Positions 17,911 through 25,606 of a stretch of DNA of 48,265 nt are shown one piece after another (positions within the stretch are counted from its first letter, which is position 1; the number at the start of each line of letters is the position of its first letter). The stretch comes from Methanomicrobia archaeon. GTDB taxonomy: Archaea; Halobacteriota; Syntropharchaeia; Alkanophagales; Methanospirareceae. Where the stretch lies: NCBI GenBank assembly GCA_016930255.1, contig JAFGHB010000031.1:1-48265 (forward strand). Reading direction: 5' to 3'. Made by a program: the position numbers and the translations under genes. The notes beneath the pieces were generated by a model. It had not been told where the DNA came from. It did not search any database and worked only from the letters and a program-made list of their open reading frames with translations.

Positions 17911-20232
17911 ATGGTGAAAAACAAGTCCTCTAAGAAATCGGATTCAACAAAGACTTCAAGGGGAAAAGCGGCAGTCCAAAAGGGTGCCAAGTTTGAAGAT
18001 ACCGTAGCGGGTTTATATCGCCTACTTGGAGCGGAGGTTGTCCAGAATATCGAGATCTGCCAGAAAAAGGTAGACATTCTTGCTACATTTCGACTTCCCG
18101 GTAGTCCTACGGGACATCGTGTGATCGTTGAGTGCAAGGACGAAAAGAAAGCTGTTGCGCAAAATCAACGAGTAATGCAATTTAAAGGGCTCTTAGATAC
18201 CGCTAGGCAAACTGGTGATGCTGATTCAGCAGAGATCATTACACGAGTTCCATGTAGCGATCAAGCAAAGGGTTTTGCTCGCGAATCCGGAATTGCACTC
18301 CTCACTTACGAGGAAAAGATAGCGCAACTCATTGATTTCTCTTCGTATCTTGAAGGCATAGTTGATAGATTCGAAAAGGGAGACCCAAGACGACCAAGTG
18401 AACCTCCACTGGGAGCATATTACGTCGACTTAAGTGCGGAACATGGTTACGGAGAAAAGACTGAAAAAATTCCTGTTATTGACGATTACATAAAGCAATG
18501 GTTGGAGCACAACGGTACGCAACAACATTTGGCCATTTTAGGTGAATACGGTACCGGAAAAACTTCGTGGTGTCAGAAACTGGCACATGATCTGGCCGCT
18601 TCGTATTTAAAAACGCCGGGTTCCTCCAGAATCCCAATTCTGTTTAATCTTCGTGAATTTACTAAGACCTTGAAACTGGAGTCTCTTGTTACTTCTTTTC
18701 TCGATGAGGAGTGTGGAGCTATTAATCCACGGTTCAAATTGTTCCAGGCCATGAACGACGCGGGTATCTTTCTCCTTGTTTTTGATGGCTTTGATGAGAT
18801 GGCGGTAAGAGTAGACGTAGACACACTGGAAATGAATCTTCAAGAGATCGAGAAACTCGCGGCATCTCCGAAGAGCAAGGTTATCCTTACCAGTAGACTC
18901 GAATATTTTATCAGCGGTGAAGAGGAGAAGAAAGCTCTTCGTCCAAAAGGGGAACTGCTCGCAGCTCGGGAGACCGAGTATAGACCGTTAAGAATTAAGC
19001 CGTGGGACGACGAACAGGTAAATTCCTTCTTAAAAAAGAGAGTCCCATTGATTGAAGAAGCTGTGCAGCCCTGGACCTATTATCGCGACCGTATACGAGA
19101 GATTGAAGGGCTATCTGATCTTTCCAGACGTCCCGTGCTTTTAGAAATGATTGCGAAAACCTTGCCTCAACTAATTACAAGTGGTAAGTCGATTAATCGT
19201 CCAAATTTGTACGAGACGTATCTCATGGGAGAAATCAAACGACAGAAAATTTTGAAAAAGAGGACTCTCTTTCTTCCAGAACCTGCTCGTTTTTCCCTAC
19301 TTAAACACTTAGCTCTAGATTTTTTTGTTGGTGACATCTCTGCGATTACGTTCACCGATGCATTAAAGCACGTAGCGGAAGTTATTAATCCCCCCAAAGG
19401 TGACCTGGAAGCCTATACCAGGGAGTTTCTCACCTGCTCATTTTTGATTCGCGAAGGTGACGAATATCAGTTTTCCCATAGGTCAATCATGGAGTATCTG
19501 ATTGCAAGGGGATTGATAGAAGAAATCGAGAATGATACGCCTTATGCGTTCAAACAAGGACGGTTAGAACCTGTGGTTACCGCGTTTTTAGCGGAGTTAA
19601 ATCCTAACATAGAAACCCTCTGGAACTGGATAGAATCCACAAAGACAGGAGCGGAAGAGGATATTAAATACCTTGGTGGCAACGCAGTTACTCTGCTTTG
19701 TCACATGGATCGAGCGGCATTAGCAGGAAAGGATCTATCAGGGGCCGTTTTATTCGGAGCTAATTTAAGTTCAGCAGATTTGAGAGAAGCTAATTTTAAT
19801 AGTTGTGCTTTGAGCAATGTTGATTTTACCAAAGCGTTGTTCTATGAAAAAGATCTGACATCTGCGAAACGGATTCAAATTTCTTTGTATGTTTTTGGAG
19901 ATTTTGTAGAAATAAACAAATCAAGAACGGAAGCTTATACAAGTATTAGAGAAATGGACGATCAAGTGACTAGTAAGATTCATTCAAGTTTTAAAGTAAA
20001 GGTTTTTAGGATTTATGATACTATAGACTCAGAAAACTATTTTGGACTCATAGAATTCAAATTAAATGATATTGGTTCCCTAAACTCGGTTAAGAGTGAA
20101 GTTGCCACTCTATCGTGGGTGAAGGTAGTTTCAATTTATGCCGATGAACTTGAAAAACTCTTTGAATTACTTCCAAAATCCTTAAAATATCAAATTAAGG
20201 AAAAAATGGATTTGCTTTGGTTCTTAAGGTGA
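17911..20232 (+). CDS. Mrr-like nuclease / NACHT NTPase / pentapeptide protein (candidate defence)
   Basis: A 773-residue STAND-type protein. Residues ~24-145 form a PD-(D/E)xK nuclease domain of the Mrr/restriction type: FEDTVAGLYRLLGAEV, D55 in VDILATF, and E74-x-K76 in VIVECKDEK. A NACHT ATPase follows: Walker A GEYGTGKTSW at 211-220, Walker B FLLVFDGFDEMA with D292/D295/E296, sensor VILTSRLEYF at 324-333, RRPVLLEMI near 406, and the winged-helix motif FSHRSIMEYLIARG at 521-534. Pentapeptide repeats (LAGKDLSGAVLFGANLSSA) run ~603-650. The last ~120 residues are unassigned and may sense a trigger. Prokaryotic NACHT proteins with nuclease effectors are known antiviral systems; this role is inferred here. 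No partner gene is adjacent. Confidence 0.88.
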   Translation: MVKNKSSKKSDSTKTSRGKAAVQKGAKFEDTVAGLYRLLGAEVVQNIEICQKKVDILATFRLPGSPTGHRVIVECKDEKKAVAQNQRVMQFKGLLDTARQTGDADSAEIITRVPCSDQAKGFARESGIALLTYEEKIAQLIDFSSYLEGIVDRFEKGDPRRPSEPPLGAYYVDLSAEHGYGEKTEKIPVIDDYIKQWLEHNGTQQHLAILGEYGTGKTSWCQKLAHDLAASYLKTPGSSRIPILFNLREFTKTLKLESLVTSFLDEECGAINPRFKLFQAMNDAGIFLLVFDGFDEMAVRVDVDTLEMNLQEIEKLAASPKSKVILTSRLEYFISGEEEKKALRPKGELLAARETEYRPLRIKPWDDEQVNSFLKKRVPLIEEAVQPWTYYRDRIREIEGLSDLSRRPVLLEMIAKTLPQLITSGKSINRPNLYETYLMGEIKRQKILKKRTLFLPEPARFSLLKHLALDFFVGDISAITFTDALKHVAEVINPPKGDLEAYTREFLTCSFLIREGDEYQFSHRSIMEYLIARGLIEEIENDTPYAFKQGRLEPVVTAFLAELNPNIETLWNWIESTKTGAEEDIKYLGGNAVTLLCHMDRAALAGKDLSGAVLFGANLSSADLREANFNSCALSNVDFTKALFYEKDLTSAKRIQISLYVFGDFVEINKSRTEAYTSIREMDDQVTSKIHSSFKVKVFRIYDTIDSENYFGLIEFKLNDIGSLNSVKSEVATLSWVKVVSIYADELEKLFELLPKSLKYQIKEKMDLLWFLR

Positions 20233-20267
20233 TTTGCAGAAAATCAGAAATCCTAGAAAATACAAAA

Positions 20268-20354
20268 ATGCAAAAAGCAACCTTCGGCGCAGGCTGTTTC
20301 TGGGGCGTTGAAGCCGCTCATTCTGAAAAAACGCGCCAAATCATTCCTCGTTAA
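20268..20354 (+). pseudogene. msrA stub: first ~17 residues of methionine sulfoxide reductase A
   Basis: ATG 20268 opens a 28-codon frame beginning MQKATFGAGCFWGVEAA, which matches the start of MsrA including its catalytic motif GCFWG. After residue 17 the similarity stops (HSEKTRQIIPR, then TAA), so the rest of the ~170-residue enzyme has been deleted. It lies 35 bases after the NACHT gene. The peptide cannot be an active reductase. Confidence 0.7.
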
Positions 20355-20439
20355 GGATCGGTTTTACCCAATATTAGCACCGCTGCACGCACGGTTAGTG
20401 AGTGATTGATTGATCGGTCCGAAACCTTTTGAAGACAGG

Positions 20440-20607
20440 CTACAGAACATAGAACCCCAAAAGCTGGCTGAGTACGATAACAATCAACACAATGAGTCCT
20501 ATGCCGATAGCAATTTTGAGTAATTTCAGCGAGATTTTCACTACCAGAACCAGGATTGAGAGCGCAATAAAAAGAATGAGTAAGCCGATAAGCCAACCTA
20601 TGCCCAT
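20440..20607 (-). CDS. 55-residue membrane protein
   Basis: A very hydrophobic protein with two adjacent membrane segments, WLIGLLILFIALSILVLVV and KIAIGIGLIVLIVIVLSQLL, separated by a short basic ISLKLL link. I recognise no family. The open frame extends upstream to 20778 but the added residues are charged and unlike a membrane leader; ATG 20607, preceded by GGGATCACC, is preferred. It stands alone, convergent with the msrA stub. Confidence 0.5.
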   Translation of the reverse strand: MGIGWLIGLLILFIALSILVLVVKISLKLLKIAIGIGLIVLIVIVLSQLLGFYVL

Positions 20608-20861
20608 GGTGATCCCACTTCTATAATGATGCTCCTCACATAAATATCTACCGTAAGGCTCTACCCGTGCTCCCAACAACAGCCTTTTCGATTTCTCTCC
20701 GTCTCCTTCCTTCATCGGCCTTTGAGCACCCTCCTGCTGCCGCGGTAGCCGTTCTGAGCATTTTGAAATGGACTGCACCTGAAAAATCCTGGTCGAACTC
20801 CGCCAGAGAGATAAGCTTATTTCACGGCAAAGCCATAGAAATACCGGGAGGAAAATTGATC

Positions 20862-21377
20862 ATGCTTGACCTCTTGCGAAAGCGGCGCAGTATTCGTAAG
20901 TATAAGGATGAGCCTATCGAGCCCGAGCAGATCGAACTGCTGAAGGAGGCGGCCGTCCGATCGCCCACCTCGCGTAATTTCAGACCCTGGCGCTTTCTCT
21001 TCGTGACTGAGAAAACGAAGCTGGCAGCACTCTCACGAGCAAAGCCCAGCGGTTCGAGCTTCTTGAGAGGTGCAGCTTTGGGCGTCCTGGTCTGCGCAGA
21101 CGAGCACGAATCGGACGTCTGGATCGAGGACTGCTCTATCGCGTCCATTATCCTGCAACTCACCGGTCAGAGCCTGGGGATGGGCTCCTGCTGGATCCAG
21201 ATACGGAAACGGATGCATGACGACACCGCAACCGCCGAAGAGTACGTCAAGAGCGTGCTCGGGTTACCGGCGACCCTGCGAGTGGAATCGATCATCGCCT
21301 TCGGCTACTCGGACGAGGCGAAGCCGCCCATTCCTAAAGAGCAGCTCGAATACAGCAAAATCCTCGATACGAAGTGA
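20862..21377 (+). CDS. Nitroreductase family protein
   Basis: A 171-residue FMN-dependent oxidoreductase of the nitroreductase superfamily. The FMN phosphate-binding N-terminus reads LRKRRSIRKYKDEPIEPEQI, followed by AVRSPTSRNFRPWRFLFV and the family region SIILQLTGQSLGMGSCWIQI. It probably uses NAD(P)H or another donor; the substrate is unknown. ATG 20862 is chosen over the longer frame from 20667 because GGGAGGAAAA lies just upstream and the family begins at this point. It is convergent with the small membrane gene at 21388. Confidence 0.88.
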   Translation: MLDLLRKRRSIRKYKDEPIEPEQIELLKEAAVRSPTSRNFRPWRFLFVTEKTKLAALSRAKPSGSSFLRGAALGVLVCADEHESDVWIEDCSIASIILQLTGQSLGMGSCWIQIRKRMHDDTATAEEYVKSVLGLPATLRVESIIAFGYSDEAKPPIPKEQLEYSKILDTK

Positions 21378-21387
21378 TTCGCGGCCA

Positions 21388-21576
21388 CTATCTTTGCTTG
21401 CTCCTGTTGGCCGCTAGGTATAACCCCATGGCAAAACACGCTATGCCGATACCGGTAAACCCTGTGGTCTCCACAGACAACCCCACTGCGTAATCAATCG
21501 CACTGAGCACAATGAGCATAAATCCGAATAGCGCAAAGCCTAATCCTAACAAACTTCGGGGTTCTCGCTTCTTCAT
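21388..21576 (-). CDS. 62-residue two-helix membrane protein
   Basis: A basic N-terminus (MKKREPRS) precedes two membrane helices, LLGLGFALFGFMLIVLSAID and GIGIACFAMGLYLAA, and a basic tail. No family recognised. A TATA box (minus strand ATTTTATATG, 21599-21608) places the transcript start almost at the ATG, as for a leaderless archaeal gene, which supports it being real. Confidence 0.55.
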   Translation of the reverse strand: MKKREPRSLLGLGFALFGFMLIVLSAIDYAVGLSVETTGFTGIGIACFAMGLYLAANRSKQR

Positions 21577-21642
21577 ACTTTTTAAGCTACATCCAGCCCA
21601 TATAAAATCTATTTCTGAGAGGGCAAGACCAAACGAGCCAAA

Positions 21643-21948
21643 TTGGTAAAGCGGGCGAAGAACAGGTTCATAAGCGGTGCAGTTGTTATCGTAGTTATAC
21701 CCTTATCGGAGTTTGAACGATCGATCGCATGTTTACCAAACAATTTTCAAAGGAAATCGAAGCACTCTTCGCGAATTCCGAAGACATCTATCTCCGATAC
21801 CGCGTTCTCGTACGAGCAGCTCAACGAGCTGCCGGAACCCGTGCAGCGATATTTCAAACGCTCGTTAAAGGCAGAACAGCCGTACATCAGCTATGCGCGG
21901 TTCAGAGTGACGGAGATCGAATTTAACAAGCCAGAACGATTCGAGTAG
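21643..21948 (+). pseudogene. Frameshifted fragment of a DUF6544-like protein
   Basis: Two overlapping frames carry parts of one protein. From ATG 21729 the reading MFTKQFSKEIEALFANSEDI is protein-like; around 21788 the coding signal moves to the other frame, which continues FSYEQLNELPEPVQRYFKRS and YISYARFRVTEIEF and stops at 21948. The LPEPVQRYFK motif is typical of the N-terminus of DUF6544 proteins, which are usually over 200 residues. So this is a frameshifted and C-terminally truncated remnant. Confidence 0.55.
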
Positions 21949-22011
21949 TATGCCGCCCGCGCCTTGACGTTTGTTTACACGTAACCCGCAGTACCGCATG
22001 CAATACAAATC

Positions 22012-22020
22012 CTTAAATTA
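22012..22020 (+). promoter_or_regulatory. TATA box of the GyrI-like gene
   Basis: CTTAAATTA lies about 40 bases before ATG 22057, giving a short leader that holds the strong GGAGGAGGT ribosome-binding site. Confidence 0.45.
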
Positions 22021-22056
22021 ATCGGCAAACAACCGACTTATTAGGAGGAGGTATGA

Positions 22057-22527
22057 ATGGAAGAAATAAGTATTGTTGAGGTAAAGCCGCAGCTGGTGCT
22101 CGGCATGCGGAAGAGAGGGCCGTACGGGACAATCGCAACGCTGATTCAGCAGCTCTGTGAATTCGCTTTTGCGCACGGGGTTCAAATGATAGGGCCTCCG
22201 ATCTTCATCTGTCATGAGATGACGCCCGAGCAGGCTATGGAGGCCAATGAAGCGGGAACTGCGGATGTCGAGGTCGCAATTTCGATCGCAGAAAAGGTGG
22301 AGGGGACTGCGGAGATCAAGTGCTACGAACTGCCCGGCGGTAAAATGGCAAAGACCAGTCATAAAGGCCCCTATGAAGAGTGTGGCCCAACCTACGAGAA
22401 ACTCTTCGCTTGGCTCGCAGCGAACGGAAAAAAGATCGTAGGACCGACCAGAGAGCTATATTTGAACGATCCGCACGAAGTCCCGCAGGAAGAGATACTA
22501 ACCGAAATATTCGCGCCTGTAGAATAA
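22057..22527 (+). CDS. GyrI-like small-molecule-binding protein
   Basis: A 156-residue stand-alone GyrI-like (AraC effector-binding, SOUL-type) domain with no DNA-binding part. Characteristic stretches are VEVKPQLVLGMRKRGPYGTI, GPPIFICHEM, DVEVAISI, AKTSHKGPYEECGPTYEKLF and REVYL-like RELYLNDPHEVPQEE. Such domains bind or hydrolyse small hydrophobic molecules; the ligand here is unknown. GGAGGAGGT lies just upstream, so expression may be high. It follows the DUF6544-like debris. Confidence 0.85.
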   Translation: MEEISIVEVKPQLVLGMRKRGPYGTIATLIQQLCEFAFAHGVQMIGPPIFICHEMTPEQAMEANEAGTADVEVAISIAEKVEGTAEIKCYELPGGKMAKTSHKGPYEECGPTYEKLFAWLAANGKKIVGPTRELYLNDPHEVPQEEILTEIFAPVE

Positions 22528-22752
22528 CGGAACACATAAAATTCAGTACTTCCGGTCTCCCGAATAGCTTATAATGTGGACGTGAGTGCTGAGCTGCCAC
22601 TACGTATCCACCTCACCAGCATTATCAGAACGAAGTATGAAATCGTAGGTGTGGCACTAAAATGGCACTGTATCCTGCAGAATTGAAATGAAAATAAAAG
22701 ATATAAGTGTAGAAATCAGTTATTCGTACCATAAGTTGATTTAAAAGGCTAG

Positions 22753-22766
22753 CTTAGCTGGCTAAG
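22753..22766 (+). promoter_or_regulatory. Inverted repeat between TATA box and start of htrA-like gene
   Basis: CTTAGC-TG-GCTAAG is a perfect 6-bp inverted repeat. It lies between a TATA-like GATTTAAAAG (22739-22748) and the GAAGGAG site before ATG 22785, the position where archaeal repressors commonly bind. The rest of 22528-22738 holds nothing I can assign. Confidence 0.35.
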
Positions 22767-22784
22767 AGAAGGAGCCTAACTAAA

Positions 22785-23951
22785 ATGGCGGCCGAGCCCG
22801 AACCTCAAAGCAGATGGATGTATGTCTCGATCGTGCTTATAGTAATCCTCATCGCCCAACTGGGTTTGCTCTCTTACGTAATGCTCGATCTCCAGCGGAC
22901 TATTTCGGAACTCCAAAGTGAACAAGATTCGATTCAGCCAGAGCCTGCGGCAAGCCGTTCGACTATAAGTCAGCCTTCAACTAACTTAACCCCTGTTCAG
23001 ATTTACGACTTGTCGCAGGATTCAGTCGTGCTGATCACGGTAAAGTGGCAGACGCTCGCGGGTTTGGAGCCTGTTTCGAGCGGATCCGGTTTCGTTTACG
23101 ATACCGAAGGACACATCATCACCAACAATCACGTGGTTGAGGACGCAGATGCGATCGATGTTACGTTCAGCGACGGAACGATAGTACCTGCGGAGCTCGT
23201 AGGGGCTGATCCGTACAGTGACCTGGCGGTTATTCGCGTGGACAGCAACTCGCCCGAACTGCTTCATCCTCTTCCCGTAGGGAACTCATCCGAGCTTCTC
23301 GTAGGCGAAGAGGTCATGGCTATCGGGAATCCGTTTGGCTTGAGCAATTCGATGAGTCTCGGAATCGTAAGTCAACTGGGCCGGGAGCTTGACGCTCCTC
23401 GCAATTACAAAATTGTGGATGTTGTTCAAGTGGATGCGGCGATAAATCCGGGCAATTCCGGAGGGCCGCTGATGAATATGCGCGGTGAAGTGGTTGGGGT
23501 GAACACGGCCATAATTGAAGGTTCGGTTGGCGTTGGATTCGCTATTCCGTCGGATACGGTGAGCCGAGAAGCGCCAGAGCTCATTCAAACCGGTACCTAC
23601 GAGCACCCCTGGCTTGGCATCTCCTCGGTGGATCTTGACCCTGATATAGCCGAGACCATCGGTCTGAACATTACGAAGGGCACCATAGTTGTCGGTGTCG
23701 TTCCCGACAGCCCCGCTGAGGCCGCGGGCATTAAAGCGGCCAATCAAACAACCACTGCTGACGGAAGAACGGTTACGCTCGGCGGCGACGTTATCGTTGG
23801 AATTGATAAGGTAACCGTGCGAAAACTCATTGATATGGTGGTATATATCGAGCGGAACAAGAAACCCGGCGATATCGTAACGCTGGAAATCATCCGAAAC
23901 GGCGAACTCATCGATCTCGAACTCGTCCTTGGCGAAAGGCCGTCACTGTAG
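22785..23951 (+). CDS. HtrA/DegP-like membrane-anchored serine protease
   Basis: A 388-residue S1C protease for quality control outside the membrane. Residues 12-35 form a signal anchor (MYVSIVLIVILIAQLGLLSY), followed by a Gln/Ser-rich linker. The trypsin-like domain has the full triad: H116 in TNNHVVED, D146 in DPYSDLAVI, and S225 in NPGNSGGPL. A single PDZ domain fills ~270-388 (GTIVVGVVPDSPAEAAGI, GDVIVGIDKVTV). ATG 22785 is preceded by GAAGGAG. Single PDZ plus anchor resembles DegS/HtrA of Gram-positive type. Confidence 0.93.
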   Translation: MAAEPEPQSRWMYVSIVLIVILIAQLGLLSYVMLDLQRTISELQSEQDSIQPEPAASRSTISQPSTNLTPVQIYDLSQDSVVLITVKWQTLAGLEPVSSGSGFVYDTEGHIITNNHVVEDADAIDVTFSDGTIVPAELVGADPYSDLAVIRVDSNSPELLHPLPVGNSSELLVGEEVMAIGNPFGLSNSMSLGIVSQLGRELDAPRNYKIVDVVQVDAAINPGNSGGPLMNMRGEVVGVNTAIIEGSVGVGFAIPSDTVSREAPELIQTGTYEHPWLGISSVDLDPDIAETIGLNITKGTIVVGVVPDSPAEAAGIKAANQTTTADGRTVTLGGDVIVGIDKVTVRKLIDMVVYIERNKKPGDIVTLEIIRNGELIDLELVLGERPSL

Positions 23952-23995
23952 GCCCATGACGAGCGGTTTTGACCTGAAACATTCATCAAACAAGC

Positions 23996-24123
23996 CATTT
24001 TTTCTTTCTTTTCTTTTCAAACGTTCTTACACTTTCTTTTCAAAAAGAACCTGTACTAGGAAACGTCGTTCTTTCAGCAGTATTCTTTTGATAACCCTTT
24101 TCTATCTTATTTCTTTTCTTTGA
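23996..24123 (+). terminator. Pyrimidine-rich stretch after the protease gene
   Basis: About 125 bases of the plus strand are dominated by T with C (many TTTCTTTTC units). T-rich tracts end transcription in archaea, so this probably terminates the protease transcript. The motif TTCTTTTCAAA recurs in it. Confidence 0.45.
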
Positions 24124-24124
24124 T

Positions 24125-24151
24125 CAAACTTTCTTTTTAAAAGAAAGTTTG
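24125..24151 (+). promoter_or_regulatory. 27-bp perfect palindrome abutting tiaS
   Basis: CAAACTTTCTTTT at 24125-24137 and its exact reverse complement at 24139-24151 flank a single T. The palindrome ends one base before the tiaS ATG at 24153. It may be an operator, a hairpin masking the start, or a terminator for the upstream gene. Confidence 0.6.
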
Positions 24152-24152
24152 A

Positions 24153-25511
24153 ATGATCATAGGAATAGACGATACGGATTCGAGGAACGGAATGTGCACC
24201 ACGTATCTCTGTGCCGTTTTAGTTGACGAGCTGAAGGTGTACGGAGATGTTTCAACACCGCGATTGGTACGACTTAATCCCTGCATTCCGTTTAAAACGC
24301 GCGGCAACGGCGCGGTATCCTTCGAGGTTGTCGTACCTGCAGAAAAAGAGGAAAACGTAAAGGAGTTCGTCACGTCTCATGTCTGTGAGCTCTCAGAGGT
24401 GGACGAGGAAGAGACAAACCCTGGCGTGGTCTTTATTGATAATGCAGCTTTATACGCGCTGCGTGACAGCGCCGGTAAGAACGAGCGCAAGCTGCTGATT
24501 GACTTTTACGAAACGGCGGTGCGAGACGTCGTGAAGCTGAAACACGCGTATGACATCATCGCGGAATTGCAGCTCGATTATTTCGGCTTAAAGAATAAGA
24601 GAGGCCTTATAGGCGCTTTGGCGGCAGCTGCGTTTCTAACGGTGCAGACGCGTGAACCTGCGTATTTCGATTGCACGTACGAGCTGATCGTTTATCGTGA
24701 GAAGGAACGCTGGGGCACGTCGCGGCTTATCGGCGAAGCGAGCGTGTGGAATGCGAATGAAGCCACCTATCCTCTGACCTGGGATACGGTAGACCACGCG
24801 AATAAGAAGATAGTTTGCGCACCGCATTCACCCTGCCCCGTCCTCTTCGGGATACGCGGTGATAGCGTAGACGCGCTCTACGACACGCGTGAACTGATAC
24901 AGGCAGAGCCTGCGGAGCGTGAAATGCTGTTCGTCACGAACCAGGGCACGGATTCGCATTTGATTACGGCGTGTAAAGAAGTAAATGCTACGCTGGACGA
25001 CTACCACTCGTATATTTTAGACGGTGTAGTAGAGTCCAATCCCAGAACAATTGTAGGAGGGCACGTGGTCTTTGTGCTTGCGTTTACACTTTCGCTTACG
25101 CATCCAGGAGAACCGAAGGATCGTATCGACTGCATCGCGTACGAGCCGACGAAGAACTTCCGTGATATTATCCGGAAGTTGCGGCTTGGCGATGAAGTCA
25201 AAGTCTACGGGTCGTTCAAGGACAGGACAATCAATCTAGAGAAGATAGAGCTGCGGAAATTGAACGTAAAAGCAGAAGTGAATCCGCGATGCGCGCAATG
25301 CGGCAAGCGGATGGAATCCGCGGGGAAATCGCAGGGCTACCGGTGCAAGCGGTGCAAGACGTATAGCACCGATAAGGAAGTTCAAATAGTGGAACGGGAG
25401 ATAGAAGAGGGCTTATATGAAGTCCCCCCGGTTGCACGGCGACATATCTCGAAACCGTTGATCCGTCTGCGTATGAAGGAAGGATTCAGTAACTATCATC
25501 CAAGCAGATGA
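24153..25511 (+). CDS. tiaS: tRNA(Ile2) 2-agmatinylcytidine synthetase
   Basis: A 452-residue archaeal enzyme that attaches agmatine to C34 of the CAU-anticodon isoleucine tRNA, using ATP, so that it reads AUA. The N-terminus IIGIDDTDSRNGMCTTYL is the hallmark of the ATP-hydrolysing TCKD domain; PRLVRLNPCIPFKTRGNG follows. An OB-fold region (LRLGDEVKVYGSFK) precedes a zinc ribbon with CAQCGKRM and CKRCKTYS. Length is as expected. The ATG directly follows the 27-bp palindrome and no clear ribosome-binding site is left, unusual for such an essential gene. Confidence 0.95.
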   Translation: MIIGIDDTDSRNGMCTTYLCAVLVDELKVYGDVSTPRLVRLNPCIPFKTRGNGAVSFEVVVPAEKEENVKEFVTSHVCELSEVDEEETNPGVVFIDNAALYALRDSAGKNERKLLIDFYETAVRDVVKLKHAYDIIAELQLDYFGLKNKRGLIGALAAAAFLTVQTREPAYFDCTYELIVYREKERWGTSRLIGEASVWNANEATYPLTWDTVDHANKKIVCAPHSPCPVLFGIRGDSVDALYDTRELIQAEPAEREMLFVTNQGTDSHLITACKEVNATLDDYHSYILDGVVESNPRTIVGGHVVFVLAFTLSLTHPGEPKDRIDCIAYEPTKNFRDIIRKLRLGDEVKVYGSFKDRTINLEKIELRKLNVKAEVNPRCAQCGKRMESAGKSQGYRCKRCKTYSTDKEVQIVEREIEEGLYEVPPVARRHISKPLIRLRMKEGFSNYHPSR

Positions 25512-25606
25512 GCTTTTCACCTGCAAGCAAAAGCTCATAAAGCCCCATCCTCGCCCCTCCGAATGAATTCGGGTGCATCATTTAGCCGATAGCGGAGACA
25601 TTTCTC

